In this document: one piece after another, positions 34,871 to 44,441 of the stretch
Layout: each line of letters begins with the position of its first letter
How positions within the stretch are numbered: the first letter of the stretch is position 1
NCBI GenBank assembly: GCA_018882935.1
Contig: VERA01000007.1
Span: 1 to 58,870, forward strand
Direction of reading: 5' to 3'
Length of the DNA: 58,870 bases
Source of the DNA: Burkholderiaceae bacterium
GTDB lineage: Bacteria; Pseudomonadota; Gammaproteobacteria; Burkholderiales; Burkholderiaceae_D
Position numbers and translations under genes: made by a program
The notes under the pieces: model-generated
Database searches by the model: none
The model's input: the letters and a program-made list of their open reading frames with translations, nothing else
What the model was told of the DNA's origin: nothing

Positions 34871-35791
34871 ATGTCCCTACCCAAGAAGGTCAAGCTGGTT
34901 GAAGTTGGTCCGCGCGACGGACTGCAAAACGAAAAGCAAACGATTCCGGTCGAGGTCAAGCTCGCGTTGGTGAATCGTTTGTCTGAGGCAGGCTTTGCGA
35001 ACATCGAAGCGGCATCATTTGTGTCGCCCAAGTGGGTGCCGCAAATGGCGACATCGACCGAGCTGATGGCGAGCATCGATCGCCGCCCGGGTACGGTCTA
35101 TTCTGCCTTGGTGCCGAACATGAAAGGTTTTGAAGCTGCGCTCGCCGCGCGTGCCGATGAGGTTGTGATTTTCGGTGCCGCTTCGGAAGCGTTCTCGCAA
35201 AAAAATATTAACTGCTCGATTGCCGAATCGATTGAACGCTTTCGCGAGGTTGCTGCTGCTGCCAAAGCCAATCGCCTGAGACTGCGTGGCAGTATCAGCT
35301 GCGCGCTCGGCTGTCCGTATCAGGGCGAGGTTAGTCCCGAAGCAGTCGTTGATGTCGTGCGCCGTATGCGCGACCTGGGTTGTGACGAGATTGATATTGC
35401 TGACACTATTGGCGTTGGTACACCGGCCAAGGTGCAGCGCGTGTTTGAACGCGTGGCGAATGAATTCCCCTTGAACCAATGTGCGGGCCATTTTCATGAT
35501 ACCTACGGGCAGGCGATAGCGAACATTTACGCCGCACTCTGCACCGGTGTTGCAATATTCCATGCATCCGTAGCCGGCTTGGGCGGATGTCCCTATGCAA
35601 AAGGCGCAACAGGCAACGTGGCAACAGAAGACGTGTTGTATCTTCTCGATGGTTTAGGAATAACCACGGGAGTCGATATCAATGCAGTCGTCGATGCAGG
35701 ACAATTTATTTCAAAACATCTTGGTCGACCATCGGCCAGTCGTGCAGGTAATGCTATTGCCGCGCGTCGTTTATCGGAGCGCACCTCATGA
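34871..35791 (+). CDS. liuE: Hydroxymethylglutaryl-CoA lyase
   Basis: A 306-aa TIM-barrel aldolase splitting HMG-CoA into acetyl-CoA and acetoacetate, the last leucine step. VEVGPRDGLQNE is at the N-terminus and the catalytic cysteine loop GLGGCPYAKGATGN is at about 235. The metal-binding HFHDTYGQA is also present. It overlaps the thioesterase gene by 4 bp. The methylglutaconyl-CoA hydratase (liuC) that would supply its substrate is not in this operon. Confidence 0.94.
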   Translation: MSLPKKVKLVEVGPRDGLQNEKQTIPVEVKLALVNRLSEAGFANIEAASFVSPKWVPQMATSTELMASIDRRPGTVYSALVPNMKGFEAALAARADEVVIFGAASEAFSQKNINCSIAESIERFREVAAAAKANRLRLRGSISCALGCPYQGEVSPEAVVDVVRRMRDLGCDEIDIADTIGVGTPAKVQRVFERVANEFPLNQCAGHFHDTYGQAIANIYAALCTGVAIFHASVAGLGGCPYAKGATGNVATEDVLYLLDGLGITTGVDINAVVDAGQFISKHLGRPSASRAGNAIAARRLSERTS

Positions 35792-36219
35792 AAGAAAGCT
35801 TGAAGCCCGGTATTCGCTTCGAATGGCAGACTACCGTACCGGCACGCTCGGTCGTGCCAGCGTTATACGGCGAGCATATCGAGTTCGCGCGCGACATGCC
35901 GGAAGTACTCGCCACCGGCTACATGGTGGGGCTGATGGAGCTTGCGTGCACGCGCGCTATCATTCCGCATCTCGACTGGCCAGCAGAACAAACCCTCGGC
36001 ACCCATGTCAGCTTTTCGCATCTTGCTGCAACGCCTCCGGGCATGACCTTGACCATACGCGGCGAGTTGATTGCTGTCGAAGGACGTCGGGTGCGTTTTC
36101 AGGTCGAGGCTTGGGATGGTCACGACAAGATCAGCGAGGGCGAGCATGAGCGCGCGATCGTCATCGCAGAAAAATTCAATGCCAAGCTCGACCAAAAGAA
36201 GCAGCGCGCGCAAAGCTAA
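35788..36219 (+). CDS. Hot-dog thioesterase (FlK/PaaI-like)
   Basis: A 143-aa protein with the compact hot-dog pattern: GYMVGLMELACTRAI as the long helix, then GTHVSFSHLAATPPGM and a beta sheet ending EGEHERAIV. Such enzymes hydrolyse acyl-CoA thioesters, so it may release CoA from a dead-end intermediate of the pathway. The substrate is unknown. ATGA overlap with liuE shows co-translation. Confidence 0.75.
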   Translation: MKESLKPGIRFEWQTTVPARSVVPALYGEHIEFARDMPEVLATGYMVGLMELACTRAIIPHLDWPAEQTLGTHVSFSHLAATPPGMTLTIRGELIAVEGRRVRFQVEAWDGHDKISEGEHERAIVIAEKFNAKLDQKKQRAQS

Positions 36220-36223
36220 GCCA

Positions 36224-36433
36224 GTGATCGAGATTCGCCCACCGTTTGATCCGAGAACGCATCATGGCCCGTTGCCAACGCCCTGCATTGGTGTTTGTGT
36301 GATGCATGAAACTACCGGGCTCTGCACCGGATGCTTGCGTACGATTGATGAAATTATCGATTGGGGTCTCGCTCCTGAAGAGCGCAAACGACAAATCTGG
36401 ATCGCGCTAGAAGCCCGGCGCGCGCAAGCCTAG
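36224..36433 (+). CDS. DUF1289 small cysteine-rich protein
   Basis: About 69 aa with PTPCIGVCVMHETTGLCTGC and LRTIDEIIDW, the DUF1289 signature of four cysteines that could hold a metal or Fe-S centre. The start is uncertain: GTG at 36224, just after the thioesterase stop, gives the usual size; ATG 36179 inside the thioesterase gene is an alternative. The function is unknown. Confidence 0.75.
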   Translation: MIEIRPPFDPRTHHGPLPTPCIGVCVMHETTGLCTGCLRTIDEIIDWGLAPEERKRQIWIALEARRAQA

Positions 36434-36504
36434 GGTGCGATGAGCCGATTCGTACAATTCCTATTCACGCGTTACATCTAGAGTACTTGTTGCCGACACC
36501 CGCT

Positions 36505-37425
36505 ATGAAGCTGCCGCCCTCTATGCACGTTCTTGAGCGTGGTTGGCTCTCATCGAATAACGTACTGTTCACTGGTCCACACCGAACGGTGATGGTTGAT
36601 ACAGGCTACTGCGCGCACGAGCAGCAGACGCTGGCACTGGTGCAGCACGTGCTAAAAGATCGCCCTTTAGACGCGATCTACAACACCCATTTGCATTCAG
36701 ATCATTGCGGCGGCAACCGGATATTGCAGCAGCATTACCCGGCACTGCAGACGCATGTGCCCAGCGCAGAATTTTCGCGGGTCAATAACTGGCCGCGCAT
36801 GAAGCCCACCTTTGCCGCTACGGGGCAGCGCTGCGAGGAATTTCGTGCACATGCAGCGGTACATTCGGGCGATATCATTGAAATGGGCGGTATGGCATGG
36901 GAGGCGCTGTATGCGCCGGGCCATCATTTGTATTCGTTTATTCTGTTTAATCCACAGCACGGTATTTTGATCTCGGCTGATGCCTTGTGGGAGAAAGGCT
37001 TTGGCGTCGTATTTCCTGCGCTGGATGGCTATGGCGGCTTCAAGGAGGTGCGGTCAACACTCAATCTGATCGATGACTTATCTCCGAGCCTGGTTATTCC
37101 AGGACATGGCCGACCATTCACCGATGTTAAGTCGGCATTACGTGAGGCCTACTCGCGCATTGCTTATTTAGAAGAAGATCCGAAGCGAAACGCGCAGCAT
37201 GGCATTAAGGTGTTACTGAAGTTTTTGCTGATGGAGCGCCAGCGCATAAAGCTGACCGAAGTCCCCGAGCTGCTATCCAAGGTACCTCTGGTTACCGCAG
37301 CTAATCGCAATTACATGAACTACGGCACGATCTACCTGGCGCATTGGGTGATCACTCAGTTACGGCGTGCCGGAGCAGCGATCGTTGACAATGAATTTTT
37401 GGTAGATAGCGAGCCGAATCGGTGA
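36505..37425 (+). CDS. MBL-fold metallo-hydrolase
   Basis: A 306-aa hydrolase with metal ligands in NTHLHSDHCGG (histidines 62, 64, 67; Asp 66), APGHH and a C-terminal IPGHGRPF. A long helical C-terminal part follows. The operon position suggests action on a CoA thioester or related metabolite, but this is a guess. The ATG at 36505 is preferred over TTG 36487. It is not closely similar to the MBL protein at 22.3 kb. Confidence 0.8.
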   Translation: MKLPPSMHVLERGWLSSNNVLFTGPHRTVMVDTGYCAHEQQTLALVQHVLKDRPLDAIYNTHLHSDHCGGNRILQQHYPALQTHVPSAEFSRVNNWPRMKPTFAATGQRCEEFRAHAAVHSGDIIEMGGMAWEALYAPGHHLYSFILFNPQHGILISADALWEKGFGVVFPALDGYGGFKEVRSTLNLIDDLSPSLVIPGHGRPFTDVKSALREAYSRIAYLEEDPKRNAQHGIKVLLKFLLMERQRIKLTEVPELLSKVPLVTAANRNYMNYGTIYLAHWVITQLRRAGAAIVDNEFLVDSEPNR

Positions 37426-37440
37426 GCGGGCGGATGATCT

Positions 37441-37806
37441 CTACTCTGCGAACACCGAGACGCGATTCACAAAATACTCGGTGTCACCAAAGCAGCTGGT
37501 GGGTAAGCCTTTGTGCTGTTCGTAGCCTAAGACAACTTTGCGACCAGCATTGCGCTGCAGCTCATCAACGATGCTGTCGTCGCGTACTGAAAATTCGAAT
37601 TTTTCCGGAATTGCTCCCGGCATACTCGTGAGCAGTAGCTCGCCTTCCCAGGTTTTGCAAATCCAGCCTTTACGAGAGAATTTTTGCAAAAGCCCTGCAC
37701 GCTCGCCCGACGAATACGACCAGTTGAGCGCCAGCCATACATACCCGCTAAAGCCCAGCAAGGCGACGATGACCAGGGTGAAAAAAATAGTCAGTGGCTT
37801 CTTCAT
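37441..37806 (-). CDS. Conserved small membrane-anchored protein
   Basis: A 121-aa protein with one N-terminal membrane helix (5-27) and a soluble domain containing WSYSSGERAG, KGWICKTWEGEL, FEFSVRDD and GLPTSCFGDT, which I recognise as a conserved betaproteobacterial family of unknown function. Two cysteines (in WICKTW and TSCFG) are conserved and may pair. It is the last gene of the minus-strand cluster and convergent with the MBL gene. Confidence 0.6.
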   Translation of the reverse strand: MKKPLTIFFTLVIVALLGFSGYVWLALNWSYSSGERAGLLQKFSRKGWICKTWEGELLLTSMPGAIPEKFEFSVRDDSIVDELQRNAGRKVVLGYEQHKGLPTSCFGDTEYFVNRVSVFAE

Positions 37807-37841
37807 GCGCTTGACTGGCGAAGAGGTGATTACAGTCGCGC

Positions 37842-38813
37842 TTAACGCGGAAAATGCGTTGCCATCACACGCTCGCGCGCAGTCGTGTACTCATGCTTTA
37901 GTCGGCTCACTACTTCGGCGACCGCCGGTACATCCTCCATCAAGCCTACGCCCTGCCCGGCACCCCAAATATCGCGCCAGGCTTTTGCACCACTTGCGCT
38001 GGAGAAGTTCATGGCTGTTTTGTCGGCCTCGGGAAGATTGTCAGGGTCGAGCCCGGCGTTAACGATAGATTTTTTCAGATAGTTGCCATGCACGCCGGTG
38101 AACAGGTTGGTGTAGACAACGTCGGCCGCTGTCGATTCGACGATGGCTTGTCGGTAGCCCTCGCTGGTGTTGGCCTCTTGCGTTGCCAGCCAGCGCGAGC
38201 CAATGTAGGCGAAGTCAGCGCCCATCGATTGCGCAGCCAAAATCGCGTCGCCGCTGGCGATCGAGCCCGAGAGAGCAATCGGGCCATCGAAAAATTTTCG
38301 TACTTCGCCGACCAAGGCGAATGGCGAGAGCCCGCCCGCATGGCCGCCTGCGCCTGAGGCCACCAGAATCAAACCATCCACGCCTGCCTCAAGCGCTTTC
38401 TGGGCGTGCCTGATCGAGATAATGTCGTGCAACACGACGCCACCATAGGAATGAATCGCGTCCAGCATTTCTTTTGGCGGCGCGCGCAGCGACGAGATAA
38501 TGACCGGTACGCGATGTTTCACGCAGACTTCCACATCATGCGCCAGCCGATCATTTGACTGATGCACGATCTGATTTACTGCAATTGGACCGATCACGGC
38601 GTCCGGATGTGCTGCGCGGTGTTCTGATAGCGCTGCCTCGATCTCATTCAGCCACTGATCAAGCATCTCAGCCGGACGAGCATTCAGCGCCGGGAAAGAC
38701 CCAACGATACCTGCTTTACACTGCGCAATCACCAGCGCCGGGCAGCTGGCAATAAACAAGGGGGCGCCAATCACTGGCAAACTCAGATGCTGCAGGGCGG
38801 CGGGCAAGCGCAT
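37842..38813 (-). CDS. NAD(P)H-dependent flavin oxidoreductase (nitronate monooxygenase family)
   Basis: A 323-aa TIM-barrel flavoprotein. The N-terminus LPVIGAPLFIAS, the FMN-phosphate loop ASGAGGHAGG and GADFAYIGSRWLATQEA are the family marks. Members oxidise alkyl nitronates or act as quinone reductases, so the annotation covers several activities. It follows the PaaK-like ligase by 18 bp and probably belongs to the same transcript. Confidence 0.85.
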   Translation of the reverse strand: MRLPAALQHLSLPVIGAPLFIASCPALVIAQCKAGIVGSFPALNARPAEMLDQWLNEIEAALSEHRAAHPDAVIGPIAVNQIVHQSNDRLAHDVEVCVKHRVPVIISSLRAPPKEMLDAIHSYGGVVLHDIISIRHAQKALEAGVDGLILVASGAGGHAGGLSPFALVGEVRKFFDGPIALSGSIASGDAILAAQSMGADFAYIGSRWLATQEANTSEGYRQAIVESTAADVVYTNLFTGVHGNYLKKSIVNAGLDPDNLPEADKTAMNFSSASGAKAWRDIWGAGQGVGLMEDVPAVAEVVSRLKHEYTTARERVMATHFPR

Positions 38814-38831
38814 ATCAAAACTCCATCACGA

Positions 38832-40085
38832 TTATTGGTAACTACGCGCATCCTCGATCACCTTGCCGTCGTTCGGCAGGCTACCGACCGGCTGTAGCTT
38901 GACGTCACCGCGCAATTTGGTGATATCACGAATGCTGGCGACGATCGCATCGATCTCAGCGTGTGAGGCATCGGGCTGATCAACTTCACAATGCAAGGTC
39001 ATTTGGTCGTTAGCCATTTCGCCTGACACGATTAAGCGCGCTTTTTTGATGATCGGGTGACGCTTGACGATATCAGCTACCTGCGACGGGTGCACAAACA
39101 TGGCGCGCACTTTGGTGGTTTGATCAGCGCGCCCCATCCAGCCTTTGATGCGGGTGTTGGTGCGTCCGCAAGGAGAGGTGCCTGACAGAACAGCAGACAT
39201 GTCGCCGGTTGCGAAACGAATCAGCGGGTAATCCGGGTTAAATGAAGTAATCACAATCTCACCGACTTCACCATCAGCGACGGGGTCGCCGGTGCCGGGC
39301 CGCACTATCTCCAGCAGTAGTGTCTCATCCAGCACCATACCCGGATTAACTTTGCCGTTGGTCAGCGTCTCATAGGCGATATTGCCAATATCAGCCGAGC
39401 CATAGGTCTGTAATACATGCGGAACACCATGATCGTTCAGCCATTGCCGCAACGACGGCGGCAGGGCCTCAGCGCCAACCAAGGCCATTTTTACTGACGA
39501 GATATCTGCGCCCATCTCCTGCGCTTTCTCGATAATGATTTTCAAGAAAGAGGGCGTACCTACATAGGCCTTCGGTTTAAGCGACTCCATTGCTTGTACC
39601 TGCATCTCGGTTTGTCCACTACCAGCGGGTATTACCGGACAGCCCAGATGCGCAGCACCACCTTCGACCATCAGCCCTGCAGGCGTGAAGTGATACGCAA
39701 AGCAATTCTGGATCAGGTCACCGCGTCGGACACCCAGCGCATGCAGAGGCCGTGCGTAGCGCCACCAGTCAGCGCCGCGACCTTCTGGATCAAAAATCGG
39801 ACCGGGCGACATGAAGATGCGCGATAGCTGTTCAGTGGGCGTAGTGTTCAGCCCTCCGAACGGCGGTTTGGTTTGCTGCAGCTCTTTCAGCGACGACTTT
39901 CGGGTCACGGGCAACTGCGCCAGCGCAGCGCGATTATGGATGTCGCCCGGGTTCACGCCATGCAAGATCTCTGACCAGCCGGGCGCTTGCAGGGCGCGCG
40001 CGATGAGTGAAGGAAGTGCAGCAAACAGCGCTTGTTCGCGCGCCGAAGGATCGTTTGACTCGAGAGAGTCATAAAGCTCAGCCAT
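38832..40085 (-). CDS. Phenylacetate-CoA ligase-like AMP-forming enzyme
   Basis: A 417-aa adenylating enzyme of the PaaK branch: FMSPGPIFDPEG near residue 92 stands where the P-loop is expected but lacks the usual SSGTTG pattern. The later GAEALPPSLR, QTYGSADIGN and KGWMGRADQTTKVR match PaaK proteins. It probably activates an aromatic or other carboxylic acid with CoA. It sits downstream of a HAAT transporter that likewise begins with an acyl-CoA synthetase. Confidence 0.8.
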   Translation of the reverse strand: MAELYDSLESNDPSAREQALFAALPSLIARALQAPGWSEILHGVNPGDIHNRAALAQLPVTRKSSLKELQQTKPPFGGLNTTPTEQLSRIFMSPGPIFDPEGRGADWWRYARPLHALGVRRGDLIQNCFAYHFTPAGLMVEGGAAHLGCPVIPAGSGQTEMQVQAMESLKPKAYVGTPSFLKIIIEKAQEMGADISSVKMALVGAEALPPSLRQWLNDHGVPHVLQTYGSADIGNIAYETLTNGKVNPGMVLDETLLLEIVRPGTGDPVADGEVGEIVITSFNPDYPLIRFATGDMSAVLSGTSPCGRTNTRIKGWMGRADQTTKVRAMFVHPSQVADIVKRHPIIKKARLIVSGEMANDQMTLHCEVDQPDASHAEIDAIVASIRDITKLRGDVKLQPVGSLPNDGKVIEDARSYQ

Positions 40086-40232
40086 GGTGTCTCCAAGAAT
40101 GCGCTAGTGTCAGCGTGCGGGCCGCGCCCTGAGGCAGAATGACTGGCGGCGCAGCCACAAGGCGCAGCACGCCGCCGAAGAAATAAAAAACGCTCTCATA
40201 CTGTGTATGTCGCGTTTATGTGCGACCGCCGA

Positions 40233-41042
40233 TCAGGCAAGCCAGCGCTTGCGGCGACGATAAAACTTCATATCGCGAAAGCTCTTGCGACCTGCACCGG
40301 AAACGCCAAGATAAAACTCTTTCACGTCTTCATTCGTCGCCAGCTCACTCGCCTCGCCTTCCATCACGACACGACCGTTTTCGAGAATGTAGCCAAAATC
40401 AGCGTAGCGCAGGGCTACGGTGGTGTTTTGCTCAGCCAGCAGAAAAGACACCTGCTCCCGTTTGTTGAGGTCGCGCACAATCTCGAAAATCTCTTCCACA
40501 ATCTGAGGCGCCAAGCCCATCGAGGGCTCGTCGAGCAGAATCATGGTTGGCTTGCCCATCAGCGCGCGGCCAATCGCGCACATCTGCTGCTCGCCGCCGG
40601 AGGTATAGCCTGCGAGTGAGGTGCGGCGCTGCTTCAGGCGCGGGAAGTAGTGATAGACCCGCTCCAGCTCTTCTTTGAGTTGCGTACGACCGAGCTTGCG
40701 GGTGTAGGCACCGGTCAATAAATTTTCTTCGACGGTCAGGTGACCAAAGCAGTGACGCCCCTCCATCACTTGTGACAAGCCGCGCTTGACCAGTGCATTT
40801 GGCGTGAGCTGATCAATACGCTCGCCATTAAATTCCACGCTGCCCTTGGTCACATCACCGCGCTCGCCACGTAGCAGCGTCGAGATGGATTTCAACGTGG
40901 TTGATTTACCAGCACCATTGGCGCCCATCAGCGCGACGATTTTGCCGCGCGGCACAGAAAGCGAAACGCCCTTGAGCACCAAGATGACGTGATCGTAAAT
41001 CACCTCGATGTTATTGACGGTGAGGATGGAGGGGGTCGTCAT
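40233..41042 (-). CDS. livF: HAAT-family ABC transporter ATPase LivF
   Basis: A 269-aa ATPase of the branched-chain amino acid/organic acid uptake class. Walker A is GANGAGKST (40-48), the signature region is YTSGGEQQMCAIGRALM and Walker B is MILLDEPSMGLAP. It is paired with LivG in the same cluster. 147 bp of non-coding DNA containing a GGCGGCG/CGCCGCC hairpin separates it from the PaaK-like gene. Confidence 0.88.
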   Translation of the reverse strand: MTTPSILTVNNIEVIYDHVILVLKGVSLSVPRGKIVALMGANGAGKSTTLKSISTLLRGERGDVTKGSVEFNGERIDQLTPNALVKRGLSQVMEGRHCFGHLTVEENLLTGAYTRKLGRTQLKEELERVYHYFPRLKQRRTSLAGYTSGGEQQMCAIGRALMGKPTMILLDEPSMGLAPQIVEEIFEIVRDLNKREQVSFLLAEQNTTVALRYADFGYILENGRVVMEGEASELATNEDVKEFYLGVSGAGRKSFRDMKFYRRRKRWLA

Positions 41043-41048
41043 ATGAAC

Positions 41049-42341
41049 TTACTTCATGCACGCGGGCGTGATGCCTTTTTCTTTTGCATAAGCCGCAGAG
41101 GTCTCTTCCAGCAACTTGCGCACCAGCGCTTTATCGCCGGTGATCCAGTTTTTGCTGACGGCAAACCATTTTTTGCCGTCCCACTGAACGACTTTTACCG
41201 CACCAGAGCCCTCATGATCATTACAAGAGGTTTTGATTGGCGGGAAAATATCCTCAACACCGAGCTCTTTCTGCCGGGCCCGATCCACATTCAGGTTCTC
41301 GTACCCCCAGCGAACTTGTTCACCATTCAGCACCTTGCCCTTGCCGTATTTGGCCTGTGCATTACGCATCGCCTCGACCATCAGCACGCTCGCGACCAGG
41401 CCGCGCACATACATCACGTTACCGACACGATCCAATTCTTTTAGGCTGCCCTTACCGTTCTTGTAGAGCTTGGTCTGAATTTCTTCAAGCAGCGGAAAGT
41501 CGCCCGGGCTGGTGAAGCTCATGGTCTGGAAACCTTTTGCGGCATCACCTGCTGGTTCAGTATCCTCCTCAGAGCCGGCCCACCACACGCCAATCATTTT
41601 CTCGCGCGGGAAGCCATTGCGCTGTGCTGTTTTCAAGCCCACCGCGCTCATCACACCAAAGGTCCACATGATCACGTAGTCAGGGTTTGCCTGGCGAATT
41701 TGCAGCCATTGCGATTGCTGCTCATTACCCGGCGGCGTGATTGGAATCTTGATCAGCTCAAAGCCCCATTTAGCGGCTTCCGCCTCGAGCACAGGCAGTG
41801 GCTCTTTGCCATAGGCAGAGTCGTGATAAAGATGGACGATCTTCTTGCCTTTGAGCTTGTCCATGCCGCCCGACTTTTCGCCAAGGTAAAACACCATGGA
41901 GGCTGCTTGATTCCAATAGTTCGTGACCAGCGGGAAAACCCAAGGGAATACTTTGCCGTTGGCTGCATCGGAGCGTCCGTAGCCTAGGGTCGTCATCGGG
42001 ATCTTGTCTTTGCTAACCCGATCAAGAATGCCGTAAGCAATACTGGTCGAGAGTGGCTCAACCGTGGCGGCTTTTCCTTTCAAGCGCTCGTAGCATTCGA
42101 CACCGCGCGAGGGGTTGTACTCTGTCTCGCACTCTTCCCACACCAGTTTCACACCATTGATACCGCCGTTTGCGTTCACCAGTGTCATGTAGTCGATCAT
42201 GGCGCCGTAAAACGAGGTGCCCTGCGACCCATACGGGCCAACGCGATACGACAGCAGCGGCACGTACTGCTCCTGCGCCCAAGCGAAACTACTGGCACCG
42301 AGCAACGCAGCGCTCAGTAGTAAGGATTTAATCAACTTCAT
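41049..42341 (-). CDS. HAAT-family periplasmic substrate-binding protein
   Basis: A 430-aa secreted protein with a signal peptide cleaved after about residue 22 (AWA). PLLSYRVGPYGSQG begins the mature type I binding fold; LVWEECETEYNPSRGVECYE is typical of this LivK-like branch. It is longer than amino-acid-binding LivK proteins (about 370 aa), and the neighbouring CoA ligases point to an organic acid ligand rather than leucine. It lies 6 bp before livF. Confidence 0.87.
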   Translation of the reverse strand: MKLIKSLLLSAALLGASSFAWAQEQYVPLLSYRVGPYGSQGTSFYGAMIDYMTLVNANGGINGVKLVWEECETEYNPSRGVECYERLKGKAATVEPLSTSIAYGILDRVSKDKIPMTTLGYGRSDAANGKVFPWVFPLVTNYWNQAASMVFYLGEKSGGMDKLKGKKIVHLYHDSAYGKEPLPVLEAEAAKWGFELIKIPITPPGNEQQSQWLQIRQANPDYVIMWTFGVMSAVGLKTAQRNGFPREKMIGVWWAGSEEDTEPAGDAAKGFQTMSFTSPGDFPLLEEIQTKLYKNGKGSLKELDRVGNVMYVRGLVASVLMVEAMRNAQAKYGKGKVLNGEQVRWGYENLNVDRARQKELGVEDIFPPIKTSCNDHEGSGAVKVVQWDGKKWFAVSKNWITGDKALVRKLLEETSAAYAKEKGITPACMK

Positions 42342-42370
42342 GCTGTCCTCCTAGTTGAACGTAAAACCTA

Positions 42371-43429
42371 TTAGTGCGGGAAAGGCCACAAGCGCAGCTT
42401 TTCTTTAGCGATTTGCCACAGCCTTGCCAAGCCGAGTGGCTCGACAATCAAGAAGAAAATAATCATTGCGCCAAACAGCATCAGCTCAACATTTGACGCC
42501 ACTGCAGTTGAAATACGCAGCATATGTGCCAGGTAGTTCAGCACAATCGGCAGCAGCACGATAAAGCCGGCACCTAGAAATGAGCCAAGGATGGAACCAA
42601 GGCCGCCGATCATTACCATGAACAGAATACGAAACGACAAGTCCAGACTGTAAGCCTCCGGTTCAACCGTGCCTAAGTAAGCGTAGGCATACAGTGCGCC
42701 TGCGACACCACAGAAAAACGAGCTGACCGCGAATGCCAGTAGCTTTGTCTGCAGCTGACGAATACCAATGACTTCTGCCGCCACATCCATATCGCGAATC
42801 GCCATCCAGCAGCGACCGATATTGGAGCGCACCATGTTTTTCGCAGCCAAGGCCAGTACACTGACAACGCCAAGAACCAGTAGATATTTCAACACCGGCG
42901 TATCGAAGTGATAGCCCAGTATCTCAATCTGCTGTGCAGTGATCACACCCGAAGACGAGTAGTTGGTGAACCAACGTATCTTGGTCAACGCCCACACGAC
43001 GAAGAATTGCGTGGCCAAGGTGGATGCCGAGAGATAAAAACCACGCACGCGCAGGGACGGCAAGCCGAACACGATACCAACAGCAGCAGCGCACACCCCG
43101 CCCAGAATAAACGCCACCAAAATCGGCATACCCGGCACGCGCAGTACGAAATTGTAGGTACTGAAGGCACCCACTGCCATGAATGCCGCCGAGCCAAGCG
43201 ATACCTGACCGGCGTAACCGGTCAGAATATTTTGGCCCAGCGCCGCCAGCGAGAAAATCAGGAACGGCACCAGGATGGCCGATAGCAGATAGGGTGTCGC
43301 AAATTGCGGTACCACTATGAAAGCGATCAGCAGCAAAACGACGATACCGATCCGGTCTTGACGGATCGGGAAGATTTGCCCGTCGGCCGCATAGCTGGTT
43401 TTAAATTGTCCGGCTTCTCTGTAAAGCAT
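42371..43429 (-). CDS. livM: HAAT-family permease LivM
   Basis: A 352-aa inner-membrane protein with about ten hydrophobic segments; LTGYAGQVSLGSAAFMAVGA and the FRILFMVMIGGLGSILGSFLG region are LivM signatures. It forms the channel with LivH. A gap of 112 bp separates it from livH and 29 bp from the binding-protein gene. Confidence 0.9.
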   Translation of the reverse strand: MLYREAGQFKTSYAADGQIFPIRQDRIGIVVLLLIAFIVVPQFATPYLLSAILVPFLIFSLAALGQNILTGYAGQVSLGSAAFMAVGAFSTYNFVLRVPGMPILVAFILGGVCAAAVGIVFGLPSLRVRGFYLSASTLATQFFVVWALTKIRWFTNYSSSGVITAQQIEILGYHFDTPVLKYLLVLGVVSVLALAAKNMVRSNIGRCWMAIRDMDVAAEVIGIRQLQTKLLAFAVSSFFCGVAGALYAYAYLGTVEPEAYSLDLSFRILFMVMIGGLGSILGSFLGAGFIVLLPIVLNYLAHMLRISTAVASNVELMLFGAMIIFFLIVEPLGLARLWQIAKEKLRLWPFPH

Positions 43430-43541
43430 GTGCTTTCCGAAATGTTTTTACCTTGTCAGCGCCCGCTCGATACCTGTATCAAGGGCGCGTGTTTCAAGTC
43501 AGTATGTTCAAGTTTTTAATTCAAAATATTCAAACCAGGTT

Positions 43542-44441
43542 TTACACACGACGGATAATTTTCTCGCCGAATAAGCCCTCTGGACGCACCAGCAGGAACA
43601 GCAGCGCAAGCACATAAGGGAACCAGCCCTCAATGCCGCCGCCAACGAACGGTCCGATATAAACTTCGGCCAGCTTCTCGGAGGCGCCAATAATCAAGCC
43701 GCCTATGATGGCGCCCGGCACCGACGTAAAGCCACCCAGAATCAATACCGGGAGTGCTTTCAATGCGACGAAGGTCAGTGAAAACTGCACGCCATTGCGC
43801 GCGCCCCACAGCATGCCGGCGACCAGCGCAACGAAGCCTGCCACACCCCACACAATGCCCCAGATCTGTTGCAGCGGGATACCCACCGCTAACGCCGCTT
43901 GGTGATCATCGGCGACTGCGCGTAGCGCTCGTCCGACCGAGGTGCGCGAGAAAAACAGCGCCAGCGCGGTGACCAGCAGCGCGCATATGGCGGCCGAGGT
44001 CACATCAAATTTCGATACCAGAATATTGAAGTTGTTCATCAGGCTCTCAAGCGGGACATCTTCAATGCCCAGATCCAGCCGCTTCACCTCAGCGCCCCAC
44101 AACAGCTGCGCTAGCCCTTCAATAAAAAAAGACAGGCCAATGGTGGCCATGAATAATGAGATTTCCGATTGGTTGACGAGGGGCCGCAGCACTACCCGCT
44201 CGATCGATAGCGCCAGCACCCACATCACCGCCATCGTCGCGATAATCGCCACCCACAGTGGCCAGCCGAACTCGGTGAGCGATACGCAAGTCAGCGCAGC
44301 AAAAAACAGCATCGAGCCTTGCGCAAAATTGAATACGCCCGAGGCTTTGTAGATCAGCACATAGCCGAGCGCCACTAGCGCATACATCACGCCAGACAGC
44401 AGGCCGCCGATCAAGACTTCGAAAAAAAAGTTAATGTTCAA
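43542..44441 (-). CDS. livH: HAAT-family permease LivH
   Basis: A 299-aa inner-membrane protein of LivH type: GVMYALVALGYVLIYKASGVFNFAQG at the N-terminus is diagnostic, and GGFTSVPGAIIGGLIIGASE marks the C-terminal conserved loop. The start overlaps the livG stop by 4 bp. The substrate is unknown; see the binding protein. Confidence 0.9.
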   Translation of the reverse strand: MNINFFFEVLIGGLLSGVMYALVALGYVLIYKASGVFNFAQGSMLFFAALTCVSLTEFGWPLWVAIIATMAVMWVLALSIERVVLRPLVNQSEISLFMATIGLSFFIEGLAQLLWGAEVKRLDLGIEDVPLESLMNNFNILVSKFDVTSAAICALLVTALALFFSRTSVGRALRAVADDHQAALAVGIPLQQIWGIVWGVAGFVALVAGMLWGARNGVQFSLTFVALKALPVLILGGFTSVPGAIIGGLIIGASEKLAEVYIGPFVGGGIEGWFPYVLALLFLLVRPEGLFGEKIIRRV

